A stretch of DNA of 6,384 nt from JADHUC01 sp964617665 (GTDB lineage Bacteria > Planctomycetota > Planctomycetia > Pirellulales > Pirellulaceae). How positions within the stretch are numbered: position 1 is the stretch's first letter; each line of letters starts with the position of its first letter. Below, piece after piece: positions 5,410 to 6,384 of this stretch. The notes beneath the pieces are model-generated. The model had not been told where the DNA came from and ran no database searches. It was given only the letters and a program-made list of their open reading frames with translations. The stretch spans positions 1 to 6,384 of the forward strand of contig CAZUAH010000721.1 in assembly GCA_964617665.1 (NCBI GenBank), in the 5' to 3' direction. A program made the position numbers and the translations under genes.

Positions 5410-6384
5410 ATGATGCGAAGTGGTTTCTCTCATAGTCTTCCTTTCTTTGGACGTCGTGTCGCACCTGCAATCGCCGTAACATTCGTCGCTCATGTACTCG
5501 CATTACACGCGGCGGACGTTCAACCGTTCCGCACGGACGCCATGGGAACGCCATCAGCCAATGCCCCCGTGGTCAAACCATGGCGTGTGATCACGGTGGA
5601 TCCGCTGTACGGCGGAAACTGGGTGGTCGCGGGCGATATCGATGGGAACGGAGAAGTCGAAATCGTCTCGGCACAGAACTTCAACGAGGGGGACAATCAC
5701 TTCACTTCCGCGGCCGTTGCCCAGCGACTCGATGGGAGCGTGCTGTGGCGCTGGGGTGATCCGAAACTTGGACGTCGAGGACTTCACCACGACGTGGCGT
5801 GTCAGATTCACGATCTGGACCGCAACGGTGTGAATGAAGTGATCGTTGCCGCTGACCAACAGGTCGTCATTCTCGATGGCCCGACAGGCGAAGTCCGCCG
5901 GAGTTTCCCCATTCCCAAGCACGCGAGCGACTGCGTTGCCTTCGCCGATCTGTCGGGCAGAGGATGGCCGTCGGATGTACTGGTCAAGACAAGATATGGG
6001 CAGATTTGGGCCTACACAGCCGACGGCAAATTATTGTGGACTGCGAAGTCGCCGGGTGGGTACCGCACGTCGCATCAGCCGCTGCCCGTGGATCTGGATG
6101 GAGACGGGCGTGACGAAATCCTGGCTGGCTACGCTGCGCTCAATGCGGACGGTTCGACGCGTTGGGTCTTCGAGGCGGATCGCGGACGAAAGAACGCTGG
6201 TCACGCGGATTGCTGGCGGGTCGTCCGTTTGGCCAAAGACGCCGAGGATACGCGTCTGGTGATGACAATGTGTGGAGGCAACGCGCTCGTGATGACCGAC
6301 GGTAACGGCAACCTTGTCTGGAAGAAGACCGGTCCGTTATGTGGAGCTGCACATAATGGATCTTATGTGAAGCTGCTGATTATG
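5410..6384 (+). CDS. Secreted FG-GAP/VCBS repeat protein, possibly rhamnogalacturonan lyase-like (3' end outside window)
   Basis: Reading from the ATG at 5410, the frame stays open for 325 codons to the window edge, so the C-terminus is missing. GGAG (5400-5403) lies 6 bases before this ATG; the frame is closed by TGA at 5404 just upstream, so this is close to the earliest start. An in-frame ATG at 5542 would remove the signal peptide. Residues 1-35 are a signal peptide: a basic RR, the hydrophobic AIAVTFVAHVLAL, then HAAD. FG-GAP/VCBS blades with calcium-loop-like DxDxNG motifs follow: GDIDGNGEVEIV (75-86), HDLDRNGVNEVIV (134-146), ADLSGRGWPSDVLV (179-192) and VDLDGDGRDEILAG (227-240), alternating with WAYTADGKLLW-type strands. 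This predicts an exported beta-propeller. Blade order and the HADCW segment recall planctomycete proteins related to PL11 rhamnogalacturonan lyases, but catalytic residues cannot be checked on the fragment; a non-enzymatic binding protein is equally possible. Confidence 0.85.
   Translation, partial: MMRSGFSHSLPFFGRRVAPAIAVTFVAHVLALHAADVQPFRTDAMGTPSANAPVVKPWRVITVDPLYGGNWVVAGDIDGNGEVEIVSAQNFNEGDNHFTSAAVAQRLDGSVLWRWGDPKLGRRGLHHDVACQIHDLDRNGVNEVIVAADQQVVILDGPTGEVRRSFPIPKHASDCVAFADLSGRGWPSDVLVKTRYGQIWAYTADGKLLWTAKSPGGYRTSHQPLPVDLDGDGRDEILAGYAALNADGSTRWVFEADRGRKNAGHADCWRVVRLAKDAEDTRLVMTMCGGNALVMTDGNGNLVWKKTGPLCGAAHNGSYVKLLIM

Noticed and set aside
5225..5554. Minus-strand open frame of 109 codons over the intergenic region and the start of the FG-GAP gene
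   Set aside because: It overlaps the signal peptide of the FG-GAP protein and has an Arg-rich, patternless translation with no convincing ribosome binding site.

Overview
The window looks like chromosomal DNA of a planctomycete (Pirellulales/Rhodopirellula-like). This is an inference from the gene mix: a BlaI/M56 (BlaR1-type) pair whose peptidase carries Lys/Glu/Ala-rich repeats, a secreted parallel beta-helix protein, a secreted FG-GAP/VCBS protein and a bacterial LETM1-like protein, all in moderately GC-rich DNA. There are no RNA genes, insertion sequences, CRISPR arrays or phage genes that I can support.

Layout from left to right. Bases 54-86 hold a strong hairpin with a T-run that reads as an intrinsic terminator for the minus strand. 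The minus-strand pair blaI (3010 to 2636) and blaR1-like M56 peptidase (2622 to 145) follows, transcribed right to left toward that terminator. Their control region (3011-3124) contains a consensus -35 (TTGACA) and two 17-bp dyads of the form TACGA-N7-TCGTA set 21 bp apart; the better dyad exactly fills the -35/-10 spacer. Further right, still on the minus strand, are a secreted right-handed beta-helix protein (4498 to 3125) and a LETM1-like protein (5098 to 4571). A roughly 310-bp divergent intergenic region separates these from a plus-strand secreted FG-GAP/VCBS repeat protein. That gene starts at 5410 with a clear ribosome binding site and signal peptide and is cut by the right edge of the window.

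How they may work together. BlaI and the M56 protein form a self-contained signalling module: the membrane zinc peptidase senses something outside the cytoplasm, BlaI is inactivated, and the operon (and possibly other genes) is derepressed. The unusual part is the sensor. In place of the penicillin-binding domain of classical BlaR1, the M56 protein continues after its last hydrophobic segment into about 480 residues holding eleven helix-turn-helix-like repeats, so beta-lactams are an unlikely signal. The beta-helix and FG-GAP proteins are both exported and resemble families acting on or binding polysaccharides; they may belong to a carbohydrate-related locus, but a functional link to the BlaI/M56 pair is not shown by the sequence.
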